Positions 56,421 through 64,000 are shown, counted from the stretch's first letter. The stretch: 64,000 bases of DNA from Chitinophagales bacterium (GCA_022360175.1 JAKSDI010000019.1:1-64000); one strand, 5' to 3'. The notes: generated from the sequence alone by a model not told the origin. Numbers and translations: made by a program.

Positions 56421-57599
56421 TCATGCTTCCAAAGCCTGCTCTATATCCTGAATAATATCATCAATATTTTCCAATCCAACAGACACTCTTATTAAACCCG
56501 GCATAATGCCTACGGCTCTTCTTTCTTCTTCCGTCAACTTAGAGTGAGTAGTAGAAGCTGGGTGCGTAAGTATAGTGCGGGTATCTCCCAAATTTGACGA
56601 AAGTGAACACATTTTTGCAGCATTCAAAAAACGCCTGCCTGCTGCTAACCCATCTGCTAATTCAAAGGCTACAATTCCTCCTCCCATTTTCATCTGTTTT
56701 TTTGCCAAATCATATTGCGGGTGAGAAGGCAGGTGCGGATATCGAACACTACTAATTTTAGAATGCCCTTCCAAAAACTGGGCTAACTTTAAAGCATTTT
56801 CACAGTGTCGTTCCAATCGCACATGCATCGTTTCCAGGCTTTTAGAAATGATCCATGCATTAAAAGGAGACATAGCAGGCCCCGTATGGCGACAAAAAAA
56901 GCGTACTTTTTCTATAAGTTCAGCCTTGCCAACTATAATACCTCCCAGCACTCTCCCCTGGCCATCCATCCACTTGGTAGCAGAGTGCACACTCAGGCCT
57001 GCACCATATTCCATGGGTTTCTGAATGTATGGAGTAGCAAAACAATTATCTACATTTAAAATTAGATCGTATTTGGCTGCCAACGCACCTACTTTCTCTA
57101 AATCAATAAGTGCCAAACCAGGATTTGAAGGAGTTTCTATGACAATCATCCTGGTATTTGACTGAATATGCTGCTCCCATTCATCTACCTTATCTGGTTC
57201 TACATATGTATGGGTGATACCCCAACGCGGTAGCAATTGAGATAATATTTGATGAGTAGAACCAAATACCGCCCTGGAGGAAATTACATGATCTCCCGAC
57301 TCCAAAAAAGCAGCAATACTTCCAAAAATAGCAGCCATTCCAGAGCCTGTAGCAAAGCCATCTTCTGCTCCTTCCATTGAACAAACTTTCTGAATCAGTT
57401 CGTCCGTATTTGGGTTGCTATAGCGAGAGTAAATAATCCCATCTGCTTCTCCTGTAAATGTAGCTGCCATTGTTTCCGCATCAGGAAAGACAAAACTGGA
57501 CGTTAGAAACATAGGATTACTATGTTCTCTATATTGAGTACGCTCCATTTGCTGGCGAATGGCAGAGGTGTGGGGATGAGTGTTATCTTTTTTATTCAT
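56421..57599 (-). CDS. metZ: O-succinylhomoserine sulfhydrylase-like enzyme
   Basis: A 392-residue PLP enzyme likely to make homocysteine from activated homoserine and sulfide. I chose ATG 57599 over a start 69 bases upstream because 392 residues is the family length and a TAnnTTTG box lies between the two. Motifs: YSRYSNPNTDEL, GSGMAAIFGSI, the PLP lysine in SATKWMDG (about 205-212) and LGDTRTILTHPASTTH. The last one is typical of the MetZ/MetY group. It is divergent from the cysC-cysD-cysN operon, so sulfide made from sulfate could feed this enzyme. MetB activity cannot be excluded. Confidence 0.88.
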   Translation of the reverse strand: MNKKDNTHPHTSAIRQQMERTQYREHSNPMFLTSSFVFPDAETMAATFTGEADGIIYSRYSNPNTDELIQKVCSMEGAEDGFATGSGMAAIFGSIAAFLESGDHVISSRAVFGSTHQILSQLLPRWGITHTYVEPDKVDEWEQHIQSNTRMIVIETPSNPGLALIDLEKVGALAAKYDLILNVDNCFATPYIQKPMEYGAGLSVHSATKWMDGQGRVLGGIIVGKAELIEKVRFFCRHTGPAMSPFNAWIISKSLETMHVRLERHCENALKLAQFLEGHSKISSVRYPHLPSHPQYDLAKKQMKMGGGIVAFELADGLAAGRRFLNAAKMCSLSSNLGDTRTILTHPASTTHSKLTEEERRAVGIMPGLIRVSVGLENIDDIIQDIEQALEA

Positions 57600-57625
57600 A
57601 GGGTTAGCATGTATTATAATGAAAG

Positions 57626-57633
57626 CAAATTTA
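57626..57633 (-). promoter_or_regulatory. Putative promoter -7 box for metZ
   Basis: TAAATTTG on the minus strand, 26 bases from ATG 57599, fits TAnnTTTG exactly and supports the shorter start. Confidence 0.5.
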
Positions 57634-57995
57634 AGAAATGAATCAAATTTCCACTTCTTCTGTGCCAATTCCGAGGATCATTTATTTACTTTTCAACCAA
57701 ATTGCTTTGCTCAAAAAAGATTAAAAAATATTATCCCTACAGAATTAGTATAGTTTTCTAAAAAAATACATCTTTGCAGCTTCTTTAGAAACAGTTGAGG
57801 TATAAAACTTCAATAAGTATTTGGGGTACATAAGGATAATCTATTTCTTTGCAGTTTCAAAATTTCCTCTAAAACAACTCGTTCTTTAACAGCTTTTAAG
57901 GGGAATCGCTTTGAAAGAAGAAAGAGATAGCGTTTTTGTACTAAAATAATTTATCTCAAATTATAAAAATAGTCAGGAGACCAAAACAAAAAGCT
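57634..57995. other. metZ/cysC divergent control region
   Basis: About 360 gene-free bases. The nine-base word TCTTTGCAG occurs twice in direct orientation (57771 and 57846, 75 bases apart), each preceded by bases one mismatch from TAnnTTTG; they are candidate tandem promoters for cysC. AGGAGA near 57976 is a possible ribosome site. Confidence 0.4.
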
Positions 57996-58595
57996 TTGGC
58001 AACAAATAACATACATCCCATTTTTGATCGCCTCTTGCAAAGAGAAGATCGCGAACAGCTATTAAAGCAGCGCAGCAAAGTATTGTGGCTAACTGGACTA
58101 TCTGGCTCTGGAAAAAGTACTATAGCCCAACAGCTCGAACGTCGCCTTTATAATGAAGGCTTTTTTGCTCAGGTACTCGACGGTGATAACATTCGCTCTG
58201 GTATCAACAGTAATCTTGGTTTTAGCCAGGAAGATCGTACAGAAAATATCCGTCGAATCGCTGAAATAGCTAAGCTCTATTTAAATAGTGGAATTATTAC
58301 TATCAATTCCTTTATTAGCCCTACTATTGATATTCGCCAAATGGCAAAAGAAATTATTGGACATGAAGATTTCATTGAGGTATATATCAATGCTCCCCTT
58401 GAAGTCTGTGAAGCAAGGGATGTTAAAGGCCTATATCAAAAAGCACGAGCTGGAGAAATCAAAGGATTTACTGGTATTGATGCTCCTTATGAAGCCCCTA
58501 AAGCTCCTGCCATTGAAATTAGAACCGATCAACTGAGCCTGGAGGCCAGCGTAGATCATTTATTTAACTATTTACACCCTATCATAAGCTTATGA
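57996..58595 (+). CDS. cysC: Adenylylsulfate kinase
   Basis: A 199-residue kinase that phosphorylates APS to PAPS. P-loop GLSGSGKST (about 32-40), DGDNIRSGINSNLGFS, and the serine motif NSFISPT are all present, with the lid region KGLYQKARAGEIKGFTGID. The start is TTG at 57996; no ATG precedes the P-loop at a sensible distance. CysC is separate here, not fused to CysN. The stop overlaps the cysD ATG (ATGA), so they are translationally coupled. First gene of the operon. Confidence 0.95.
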   Translation: MATNNIHPIFDRLLQREDREQLLKQRSKVLWLTGLSGSGKSTIAQQLERRLYNEGFFAQVLDGDNIRSGINSNLGFSQEDRTENIRRIAEIAKLYLNSGIITINSFISPTIDIRQMAKEIIGHEDFIEVYINAPLEVCEARDVKGLYQKARAGEIKGFTGIDAPYEAPKAPAIEIRTDQLSLEASVDHLFNYLHPIISL

Positions 58596-59500
58596 GTTAT
58601 CATTTAAACCATTTGAAAGAACTGGAAGCAGAATCCATTTTCATTATGCGTGAGGTGGCTGCACAGTTTGAACGTCCGGTACTGATGTTTTCCGGCGGCA
58701 AGGATAGTATTCTCATGGTACACCTGGCTATGAAAGCCTTCTACCCTGCACGCATTCCTTTCCCACTTTTACATATCGATACAGGCCACAATTTTCCAGA
58801 AACGATCGAATATCGTGATAATCTGGTAAAACGCCTGGGTGCCAAGTTGATTGTTGGCTCCGTCCAGGAAGCAATTGATACTGGAAAAGTTGTGGAAGAA
58901 AAAGGATACAACGCTAGCCGTAATTATCTCCAAACTACCGTACTACTTGAAGCTTTGGAAGAAGGTAAATACGATGCTGCATTGGGAGGAGGACGCCGCG
59001 ATGAGGAGAAAGCACGAGCCAAAGAACGCTTCTTTTCTCATCGGGATGAATTTGGACAATGGGATCCAAAAAATCAACGTCCCGAGCTATGGAATCTTTT
59101 CAATGGCAATAAGCATTTTGGAGAGCATTTTCGAGTATTCCCTATCAGCAACTGGACAGAGTTAGATGTATGGCAGTACCTGGCAATGGAAAAAGTAGAA
59201 TTGCCTAGCTTGTACTTTGCTCATAAACGTCGTGTATTCGAACGCGATGGTATTTTATTGGCAGACTCTGAGTACATTCCGAAAAAGCCTGAAGAAGAAA
59301 CTGCGGTAAAAGAAATGATGGTGCGTTGCCGTACTATTGGTGATACTACCTGCACCGGAGTATGGGAATCTGAAGCTTCTACTATTGAAGAAATCATTCA
59401 GGAAGTAGCAGTTGCCCGCAAAACAGAAAGAGGGGGCCGTGCAGATGATAAACGCTCTGAAACGGCTATGGAAGATAGAAAAAAGCAGGGATATTTTTAG
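58592..59500 (+). CDS. cysD: Sulfate adenylyltransferase subunit 2
   Basis: A 302-residue ATP-sulfurylase catalytic subunit that joins sulfate and ATP to APS. The pyrophosphatase-loop SGGKDS (about 34-39), LLHIDTGHNFPE, GGGRRDEEKARAKER and the C-terminal SEASTIEEII segment are intact and the length is normal. It works only with CysN, yet the cysN gene is now 511 bases away, separated by a repeat-flanked cassette that begins 6 bases after this stop. Confidence 0.97.
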   Translation: MSYHLNHLKELEAESIFIMREVAAQFERPVLMFSGGKDSILMVHLAMKAFYPARIPFPLLHIDTGHNFPETIEYRDNLVKRLGAKLIVGSVQEAIDTGKVVEEKGYNASRNYLQTTVLLEALEEGKYDAALGGGRRDEEKARAKERFFSHRDEFGQWDPKNQRPELWNLFNGNKHFGEHFRVFPISNWTELDVWQYLAMEKVELPSLYFAHKRRVFERDGILLADSEYIPKKPEEETAVKEMMVRCRTIGDTTCTGVWESEASTIEEIIQEVAVARKTERGGRADDKRSETAMEDRKKQGYF

Positions 59501-59505
59501 GTATT

Positions 59506-59582
59506 AATGTACGATGTGGGATGTACGATGTAAGATGTACGATGTGAGATGTACGGTGGGTGATGTGAGATGTACGATGTAG
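59506..59582 (+). repeat. Left heptamer array of copy 1, unit GATGTAC
   Basis: Eleven units in strict seven-base phase: mostly GATGTAC alternating with GATGTGG, GATGTAA, GATGTGA and one GGTGGGT. Confidence 0.95.
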
Positions 59583-59602
59583 CTGATGGCTAAAATTAAT
59601 TA

Positions 59603-59947
59603 ATGATGAAATCTGAACTTCAAGAAAGGTTTATGCAATGGGCACTGAACATTATTCTACTTTGTAGAGATTTACCCAATGCGATTGAATTTGAAGTCAT
59701 CAAAAAACAACTTATACGATCTGCCACTTCATCTGCTGCCAATTATAGCGCAAGTAATAGAGCCAAATCAAAAAAAGATATGATCTATAAGCGTAAAATT
59801 GTTGAAGAAGAGTTGGATGAATCGATTATCTGGCTAGAGTTTTTAAATCGACTAGTAAACGGTTGGGAAGATAAAATTCAGCCCTTAAGCCGTGAAGCTG
59901 AATCTTTATTAAAAATTATTGTAAGTTCTATCAAATCACTCAGGTAA
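59603..59947 (+). CDS. Four-helix-bundle protein (S23/IVP type)
   Basis: A 114-residue cytoplasmic protein of the family first met as reading frames in 23S rRNA intervening sequences (related in fold to Avd of diversity-generating retroelements). Family marks: the helix with RSATSSAANYSASNRAKSKK (about 37-56), then KIVEEELDESIIWLEFLNRL (about 64-83) and a last helix ending SSIKSLR. ATG 59603 and 59606 are both possible; only the second is kept in the decayed copy. It is not in an rRNA gene but interrupts a cys operon on the coding strand. Nucleic-acid binding has been suggested for the fold; the role here is unknown. Confidence 0.9.
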   Translation: MMKSELQERFMQWALNIILLCRDLPNAIEFEVIKKQLIRSATSSAANYSASNRAKSKKDMIYKRKIVEEELDESIIWLEFLNRLVNGWEDKIQPLSREAESLLKIIVSSIKSLR

Positions 59948-59991
59948 CACACCGTACATCATACACCGTACACCGTACACCATACACCAGA
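59948..59991 (-). repeat. Right heptamer array of copy 1, inverted
   Basis: Six units in phase (CACCGTA, CATCATA, CACCGTA, CACCGTA, CACCATA, CACCAGA). On the opposite strand these read GGTGTAC/GATGTAC, the same family as the left array, so the two arrays are inverted. Confidence 0.93.
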
Positions 59992-60011
59992 TTTAACAAA
60001 AAACAAAAATC

Positions 60012-61268
60012 ATGCAAGACACACATACAGAATTGCTTCGTTTTACAACAGCAGGAAGTGTTGATGATGGTAAATCTACGCTCATAGGGCGATTATTATA
60101 CGATAGCAAATCAATATTTGAAGATCAATATGAAGCCGTTAAGGAAAGTAGCGAGAGGCGCGGAGAAGAAGGTATCAATCTGGCCTTGCTAACCGATGGA
60201 TTAAAATCTGAACGAGAGCAGGGAATTACGATTGATGTGGCTTATCGATACTTCTCTACACCACGACGAAAGTTTATCATAGCAGATACTCCAGGCCATA
60301 TCCAGTATACTCGAAATATGGTAACAGGAGCTTCTACTGCTAATGTAGCTCTTATCCTTATTGATGCCCGAAAAGGAGTATTGGAGCAAACTCGTCGTCA
60401 CGCTTTTATAGCTTCTTTATTACAAATTCCTCATATCGTAGTATGTATCAATAAAATGGACTTGGTCAATTACGATGAAGCTACCTATGAGAGAATAAAA
60501 CAGGAATTTGAAGAGTTTTCATACAAATTGGATGTTAAGGATGTACACTTTATTCCGATTTCTGCATTAAATGGTGATAATGTAGTAGACAAATCGGAGA
60601 ATATGCCATGGTATGGTGGTTCTACCTTAATGTATTATCTGGAAAATGTACATATAGGTAGTGATCATAACTTCATTGACACCCGTTTTCCTGTACAATA
60701 CGTTGTTCGCCCTAATACGGATGAATTTCACGACTACAGAGGATACGCCGGGCGTATAGCAGGTGGAGTACTAAAACAAGGAGATAAAGTGATGTTGCTT
60801 CCTTCTGGTTTTACCTCCAATATTGCAAAGATCGACACCTATGATGGCCCTGTTAAAGAAGCTCATCCTCCAATGTCTGTGACGGTCTTATTAGAAGATG
60901 AACTGGACCTTAGTCGTGGAGACATGATTGTCAGAGAAAACAACCAACCAAAGGTAGGGCAAGACCTGGAAGTGATGGTATGCTGGTTCATTGAGCGCCC
61001 TTTGCAATTACGTGGTAAATATGCAATCAAGCACACGACCCAGGATGCTCGGTGTATTATCAAGGAAATTCGCTATAAATTGGATATTAATACCCTACAC
61101 CGAAATGAAGAAGACAAATCAATAGGGATGAACGATATTTCCCGGATCGTAATACGTACCACAAAGCCTTTGTTTTACGACAGTTACAGAAAGAATAGAA
61201 ATACTGGCAGCATAATCTTTGTTGATGAAGGTACAAATGAAACGGTGGGTGCAGGGATGATTATATAG
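60012..61268 (+). CDS. cysN: Sulfate adenylyltransferase subunit 1 (GTPase)
   Basis: A 418-residue EF-Tu-like GTPase that drives APS synthesis by CysD. G1 GSVDDGKSTLIG, G3 DTPGH, G4 NKMD and the following beta-barrel domains (about 230-418) are present. The length matches unfused CysN without a kinase domain, in line with the separate cysC. Complete and likely functional despite the insertion upstream. A second, decayed cassette begins 8 bases after its stop. Confidence 0.97.
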   Translation: MQDTHTELLRFTTAGSVDDGKSTLIGRLLYDSKSIFEDQYEAVKESSERRGEEGINLALLTDGLKSEREQGITIDVAYRYFSTPRRKFIIADTPGHIQYTRNMVTGASTANVALILIDARKGVLEQTRRHAFIASLLQIPHIVVCINKMDLVNYDEATYERIKQEFEEFSYKLDVKDVHFIPISALNGDNVVDKSENMPWYGGSTLMYYLENVHIGSDHNFIDTRFPVQYVVRPNTDEFHDYRGYAGRIAGGVLKQGDKVMLLPSGFTSNIAKIDTYDGPVKEAHPPMSVTVLLEDELDLSRGDMIVRENNQPKVGQDLEVMVCWFIERPLQLRGKYAIKHTTQDARCIIKEIRYKLDINTLHRNEEDKSIGMNDISRIVIRTTKPLFYDSYRKNRNTGSIIFVDEGTNETVGAGMII

Positions 61269-61330
61269 TTTTATTGATGGATGTAGGATGTACGGTGGGC
61301 GATTTAATTAACGCAAGTTGCGATTCAAAT

Positions 61331-61424
61331 GCTGAATGTAAAATGTAGAACAGAGCAATCAAAAATGTAAAAGGATACTGCTCAACTTTGCCCTCATTTT
61401 TACATTAAACGTTTTTCATTTTGC
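61331..61424. repeat. Nested AT-rich heptamer palindrome
   Basis: Left words ATGTAAA, ATGTAGA, AATGTAA and right words CATTTTT, ACATTAA, ACGTTTT, TCATTTT repeat every seven bases and are inverted to each other. It separates the left array of copy 2 from the broken gene and has no counterpart in copy 1. Confidence 0.6.
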
Positions 61425-61469
61425 GGTTTCAAGTTAAGAATATCGTAACTTAAATTAAATTAATTACTG

Positions 61470-61615
61470 ATGAAATCTGAACTTTAAGAAAAATTTATGC
61501 GTGGGCACTGGACATTATTTTGCCTTGTAAAGATTTACCTAATGTAACGGAATTTGAAGTCATCAAAAACAATTGGGAAGACAAAATCCAACCATTAGGT
61601 AAATCACTCCGATAA
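61470..61615 (+). pseudogene. Broken copy of the four-helix-bundle gene
   Basis: Clear nucleotide homology to 59606-59947: both begin ATGAAATCTGAACTT. Damage: the sixth codon CAA became the stop TAA, one base is lost after TTTATGC, about 155 bases are missing after the shared GTCATCAAAAA, and about 46 more are missing before the shared AAATCACTC end. The final stop and the junction to the right array are kept. It cannot encode a working protein. Confidence 0.88.
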
Positions 61616-61616
61616 A

Positions 61617-61740
61617 CATCACACATCGTACATCGCACACCATACATCACACACCTCGCATCCTCACCATAAACCCTGCACCAAAACATCAGACACTAAA
61701 CACCGGGCATTGCACACCGTACACCGCACATCACCCACCA
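61617..61740 (-). repeat. Right heptamer array of copy 2
   Basis: About 17 degenerate units of consensus CAYCRYA (CATCACA, CATCGTA, CATCGCA, CACCATA, CATCACA and so on) with a few slips near the middle. It starts one base after the pseudogene stop, as in copy 1, but is about three times longer. Confidence 0.88.
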
Positions 61741-61849
61741 AATACCCCTCCTTTTCCACCGAATACCCATATTTCTCAGCATTCTTTCCCTTTTAAAAAG
61801 CAACCATCTAATGGGTATAGCCGTTAAAGGAATATAAAACTCCATTCCA

Positions 61850-62938
61850 ATGAAGCAGCTATGCTTACCTTTACTGTTCCTTTGCAGCCTTACTCTGGTG
61901 GATGGACAAGAGTTTAATATCAGTGACTTTCAACTCACAGGAGAAGCCTTACATACTGGTAGTGATTGCATAAGATTGACTGCTGACAGAGCCTGGTCTT
62001 CTGGAGCAATTTGGCATAAAAAGCCTATCAGTCTACGCGCTCCTTTTGAAACTACCATTAAATTTATGATTGGATGCAAAGATGGTTCAGGAGCAGATGG
62101 TATGGTATTCGTTTTTCATCCCCATAAATCAAATACAGGTTTTGAGGGAGAAGGGATGGGATTTGCGGGACTCAATCCCTCTTTAGGAATAGAAATAGAT
62201 ACCTGGCAAAACTGGCATCTTGGAGACCCTGAAGAAGATCATTTGACCCTACTTGCCAATGGTAATGTAAAGCATGAAAACAATCTGATTCCTCCCATCA
62301 AGCTCCGTAATCTGGAGGATTGCAGTCGCCATGTATTAAATATTAAGTGGCTACCAAAATCCAGTCTATTAACAATTTCTATAGATGGGCGTGTGTTGAT
62401 ACGTTATCAAAAAAATATTCGCCATAAGATATTTGATGGTGTAGATGAAATCTATTGGGGGGTTACTGCTGCAACTGGCGATTATAGCAATCGGCAAGAA
62501 ATATGCTTTGACGAGTTGAACTATACTCTTACGGAAAATATTACTCCTCTCAACCTGGACAAGACAAAAAGAAATGAGTTGATTAGTGGCAAGCCAATTA
62601 CACTAGACAACCTCCAATTTGAAATCGGCAGTGCTCGTTTACTACCCGCAGCAAGAGTAGAATTATATGAGCTGGCCATGTTAATTCAAAAACACCCTGA
62701 TAAGCGACTTGATATTGTTGGCCATACCGATGCTTCAGGAAATGCTGAAAAAAACCTTGATTTATCACAAAGACGTGCAAAAACGGTTGCCAATTATTTG
62801 ATAAGCCAGGGAGTAGCACCTCATTTACTAAGCCCTAAAGGTTACGGAGAAGAATATCCTATAGCCAATAATAATTCTCCAGGCGGGCGGGCTAAAAATC
62901 GCCGGGTAGAATTTAGATTAGTCCCCTATTATCCTTGA
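61850..62938 (+). CDS. L-type lectin domain fused to an OmpA-like domain
   Basis: A 362-residue exported protein (signal peptide about 1-19). Residues about 20-220 resemble a legume-type (L-type) lectin sandwich: GSGADGMVFVFHP, GEGMGFAG and the metal/sugar loop GIEIDTWQN, then HVLNIKW and LTISIDG strands. Residues about 245-362 are an OmpA/MotB domain: LQFEIGSARLLPAA, the peptidoglycan site GHTDASGNAEKNLDLSQRRA and GYGEEYPIANN, NRRVEF. So a sugar-binding head is joined to a peptidoglycan-anchoring domain. It overlaps no gene but is followed two bases later by a barrel-like protein gene, probably an operon. Confidence 0.85.
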   Translation: MKQLCLPLLFLCSLTLVDGQEFNISDFQLTGEALHTGSDCIRLTADRAWSSGAIWHKKPISLRAPFETTIKFMIGCKDGSGADGMVFVFHPHKSNTGFEGEGMGFAGLNPSLGIEIDTWQNWHLGDPEEDHLTLLANGNVKHENNLIPPIKLRNLEDCSRHVLNIKWLPKSSLLTISIDGRVLIRYQKNIRHKIFDGVDEIYWGVTAATGDYSNRQEICFDELNYTLTENITPLNLDKTKRNELISGKPITLDNLQFEIGSARLLPAARVELYELAMLIQKHPDKRLDIVGHTDASGNAEKNLDLSQRRAKTVANYLISQGVAPHLLSPKGYGEEYPIANNNSPGGRAKNRRVEFRLVPYYP

Positions 62939-62940
62939 TT

Positions 62941-63576
62941 ATGAAAATAATAAGCTCTTTTCTATTAGTTATACTTTTTCATATTCCTGCCCTGGCTCAA
63001 AAACATTTTTATCTGGAAACAGGGAGTGGCATTAGAGTAGGCACCTGGCAATACAATCTTGGGCAAAATACTGCGGGAGATTACGCAGGGAAAGGGCTTC
63101 AATATACCCACTTTTCCCCTTACTGGCCAGTATTTATACAAGCAGGATGGGTAGGCAATAAGCTGGAGGCAGGACTAGGGTTCAGTCATACTCTTTTTTT
63201 CGATAATGAGATGCGTATACACCAAAACCCTGGCATCCAACGTCCTAACAATTATGCCTTTACCGAAAAAGAACCTATTTCTTTGATACACTGCTATGCT
63301 AATACCCGTTTTACAATTATTAAAAGAAAAAAAGTGCGCTTAGCAGGCTCTTTTAGCGGTGGGTATTTCAAGCCATTGAGCAATTATCCCGCCCAAGAAT
63401 CTTTAAATAGAAGTTGGTTTTTGGAAGGAGGCATGAGTAGTTTATTTGATATTGGTAAATACTCATTTATCTTTACTCCTGCCTATCAGTTGAACCTTAT
63501 AACAGGTAAAAATTCGCAAGCGAGTCACCAATTATTTTCATTTGGTGCTTTGTTTGGAATCCGCAAAGAATGGTAA
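62941..63576 (+). CDS. Putative outer-membrane protein of unknown function
   Basis: A 211-residue exported protein (signal peptide ending ALAQ). I chose ATG 62941; a TTG two codons upstream overlaps the previous stop. The mature part alternates aromatic and polar residues with turn-like breaks (LETGSGIRVGTWQYNLG, FIQAGWVGNKLEAGLGFSHT, FGALFGIRKEW at the end), as in a small beta barrel. No family recognised. Its place right behind the lectin-OmpA gene, and overlap of its stop with the next frame, suggest one operon. Confidence 0.7.
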   Translation: MKIISSFLLVILFHIPALAQKHFYLETGSGIRVGTWQYNLGQNTAGDYAGKGLQYTHFSPYWPVFIQAGWVGNKLEAGLGFSHTLFFDNEMRIHQNPGIQRPNNYAFTEKEPISLIHCYANTRFTIIKRKKVRLAGSFSGGYFKPLSNYPAQESLNRSWFLEGGMSSLFDIGKYSFIFTPAYQLNLITGKNSQASHQLFSFGALFGIRKEW

Positions 63577-63596
63577 GCAATAAACCCGACACATCA

Positions 63597-63824
63597 ATGA
63601 ACATTTCTGTAAAAAAAGCTACCTGGATTTTCATTCTAATTTCATCAGGCCTTTTTTTCTCTTGTGAAACCGTTCATCCCTACCAACGGATGTATGTTGA
63701 TGATAAAGATATGGTACTAAAACCTGTACCAGAAGCAGTTTATGAGATCAATTTTGAATCCTACCGAGAAGGTGCAGCTGGTGCTATTGGTAAAAAAGCA
63801 GGAGGTGGTTGTGGATGTAATTAA
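63597..63824 (+). CDS. DUF4266 small lipoprotein
   Basis: A 75-residue lipoprotein. I chose ATG 63597, which gives a compact lipoprotein signal (lipobox FFSC); an ATG at 63570 overlapping the previous stop adds nine residues. The C-terminal half matches DUF4266, with HPYQRMYVDDKDM, a Y-R-E-G-A-A-G segment and the diagnostic GGGCGCN end. In other genomes this lipoprotein is found next to a DUF3570 protein, a thioredoxin-like protein and an ApbE-type flavin transferase; those would lie to the right, outside the window. Confidence 0.87.
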   Translation: MNISVKKATWIFILISSGLFFSCETVHPYQRMYVDDKDMVLKPVPEAVYEINFESYREGAAGAIGKKAGGGCGCN

Positions 63825-64000
63825 GAAGCTAATGCAACTGGAAGTCAGCAATCAGAAGTGGGGAGTGACAAACCGGGAGTGGGTTAGAAGTGATAAGCAA
63901 AGAATCCTGAAAAAGCCCCCCCAAAGAGGTAGGTGGCGGAATCTACTTATAGTATTATTTTTTCTAAACGTTCATCTGGGAAATACAATACTTCACGCTC

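Larger units (their letters stand above)
59506..59991. mobile_element. Heptamer-flanked four-helix-bundle cassette, copy 1
   Basis: A left heptamer array (59506-59582), a small gene (59603-59947) and an inverted heptamer array (59948-59991) fill the cysD-cysN gap. The right array starts directly after the gene's stop. A decayed copy of the same order follows cysN. The recurrence supports a unit that moves or duplicates as a whole. No transposase or target-site duplication was recognised, so the mobile label is inference. Confidence 0.55.
61276..61740. mobile_element. Decayed four-helix-bundle cassette, copy 2
   Basis: Short left heptamer array (61276-61300, GATGTAG GATGTAC GGTGGGC), a nested AT-rich heptamer palindrome, a broken copy of the four-helix gene, and a long right array. 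Order and orientation match copy 1. Beginning 8 bases after the cysN stop, it mirrors how copy 1 begins 6 bases after the cysD stop. The stretch 61269-61849 holds nothing else I can name. Confidence 0.55.

Noticed and set aside
59603..59947. Diversity-generating retroelement, because the four-helix fold resembles Avd
   Set aside because: No reverse transcriptase, template repeat or variable repeat is in the window.
63947..64000. Open 18-codon minus-strand end reading EREVLYFPDERLEKIIL then stop at the window edge
   Set aside because: Too short to tell from chance; could be the end of a gene to the right but nothing supports it here.

Overview
The window is a chromosomal stretch of a Gram-negative member of the Bacteroidota, probably a free-living marine or environmental lineage (Saprospiria- or Cytophagia-like; the exact taxon cannot be fixed from sequence alone). 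Support comes from genes typical of that phylum: the type IX secretion components SprA, SprE/PorW and a PorG-like barrel, a TonB-dependent receptor paired with a DUF4249 lipoprotein, a fused MurF-alanine racemase, a DUF4349 lipoprotein, GH97, DUF4266, and promoter-like TAnnTTTG boxes. No tRNA, rRNA, CRISPR array, prophage or classical insertion sequence was seen.

Layout. 1-6609 holds the N-terminal 2203 codons of a giant secreted RHS/YD-repeat protein on the minus strand, whose C-terminus lies outside the window. 7125-11602 holds an M23 peptidase divergent from sprE. 11619-19762 is a plus-strand run: DinB-cupin fusion, secreted patatin, a small membrane protein, a DUF4349 lipoprotein, a 5'-nucleotidase-like lipoprotein, a TonB receptor and its DUF4249 partner. 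19808-32049 is a minus-strand run: two small proteins, msrB-msrA, an AraC regulator, a lytic transglycosylase, sprA and ruvA. Two POT transporters follow on plus, then a minus-strand envelope block of three SurA/parvulin-type foldases, MurF-Alr, a GH63-like protein and an App1-like phosphatase. 45676-48662 carries phzF, a trans-sulfuration enzyme and a Sir2 deacylase. 48744-56297 has a PorG-like barrel, GH97, a zinc-ribbon protein, a DASS transporter, a GH18 chitinase with a type IX sorting domain, and a BTRD1-like repeat protein. 56421-61268 is a sulfur assimilation locus (metZ divergent from cysC-cysD-cysN). The right end has a lectin-OmpA fusion, a barrel-like protein and a DUF4266 lipoprotein.

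How it works together. Much of the content concerns export and the outer envelope: SprA, SprE and PorG build a secretion apparatus, the SurA-like foldases probably serve outer-membrane and secreted proteins, and the chitinase (possibly also the RHS protein) is a likely cargo. CysC, CysD and CysN activate sulfate; MetZ uses the resulting sulfide.

Most striking observation. Intergenic spaces carry short-period tandem arrays, mostly period 7 and some period 6, often as inverted pairs and mostly starting just after a stop codon. In the cys operon a GATGTAC-type heptamer array, a gene for an S23-type four-helix-bundle protein and an inverted heptamer array form a cassette between cysD and cysN. 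A second, decayed copy of the same arrangement lies directly after cysN. This looks like a small gene-carrying repeat element and is the best candidate here for an undescribed system.
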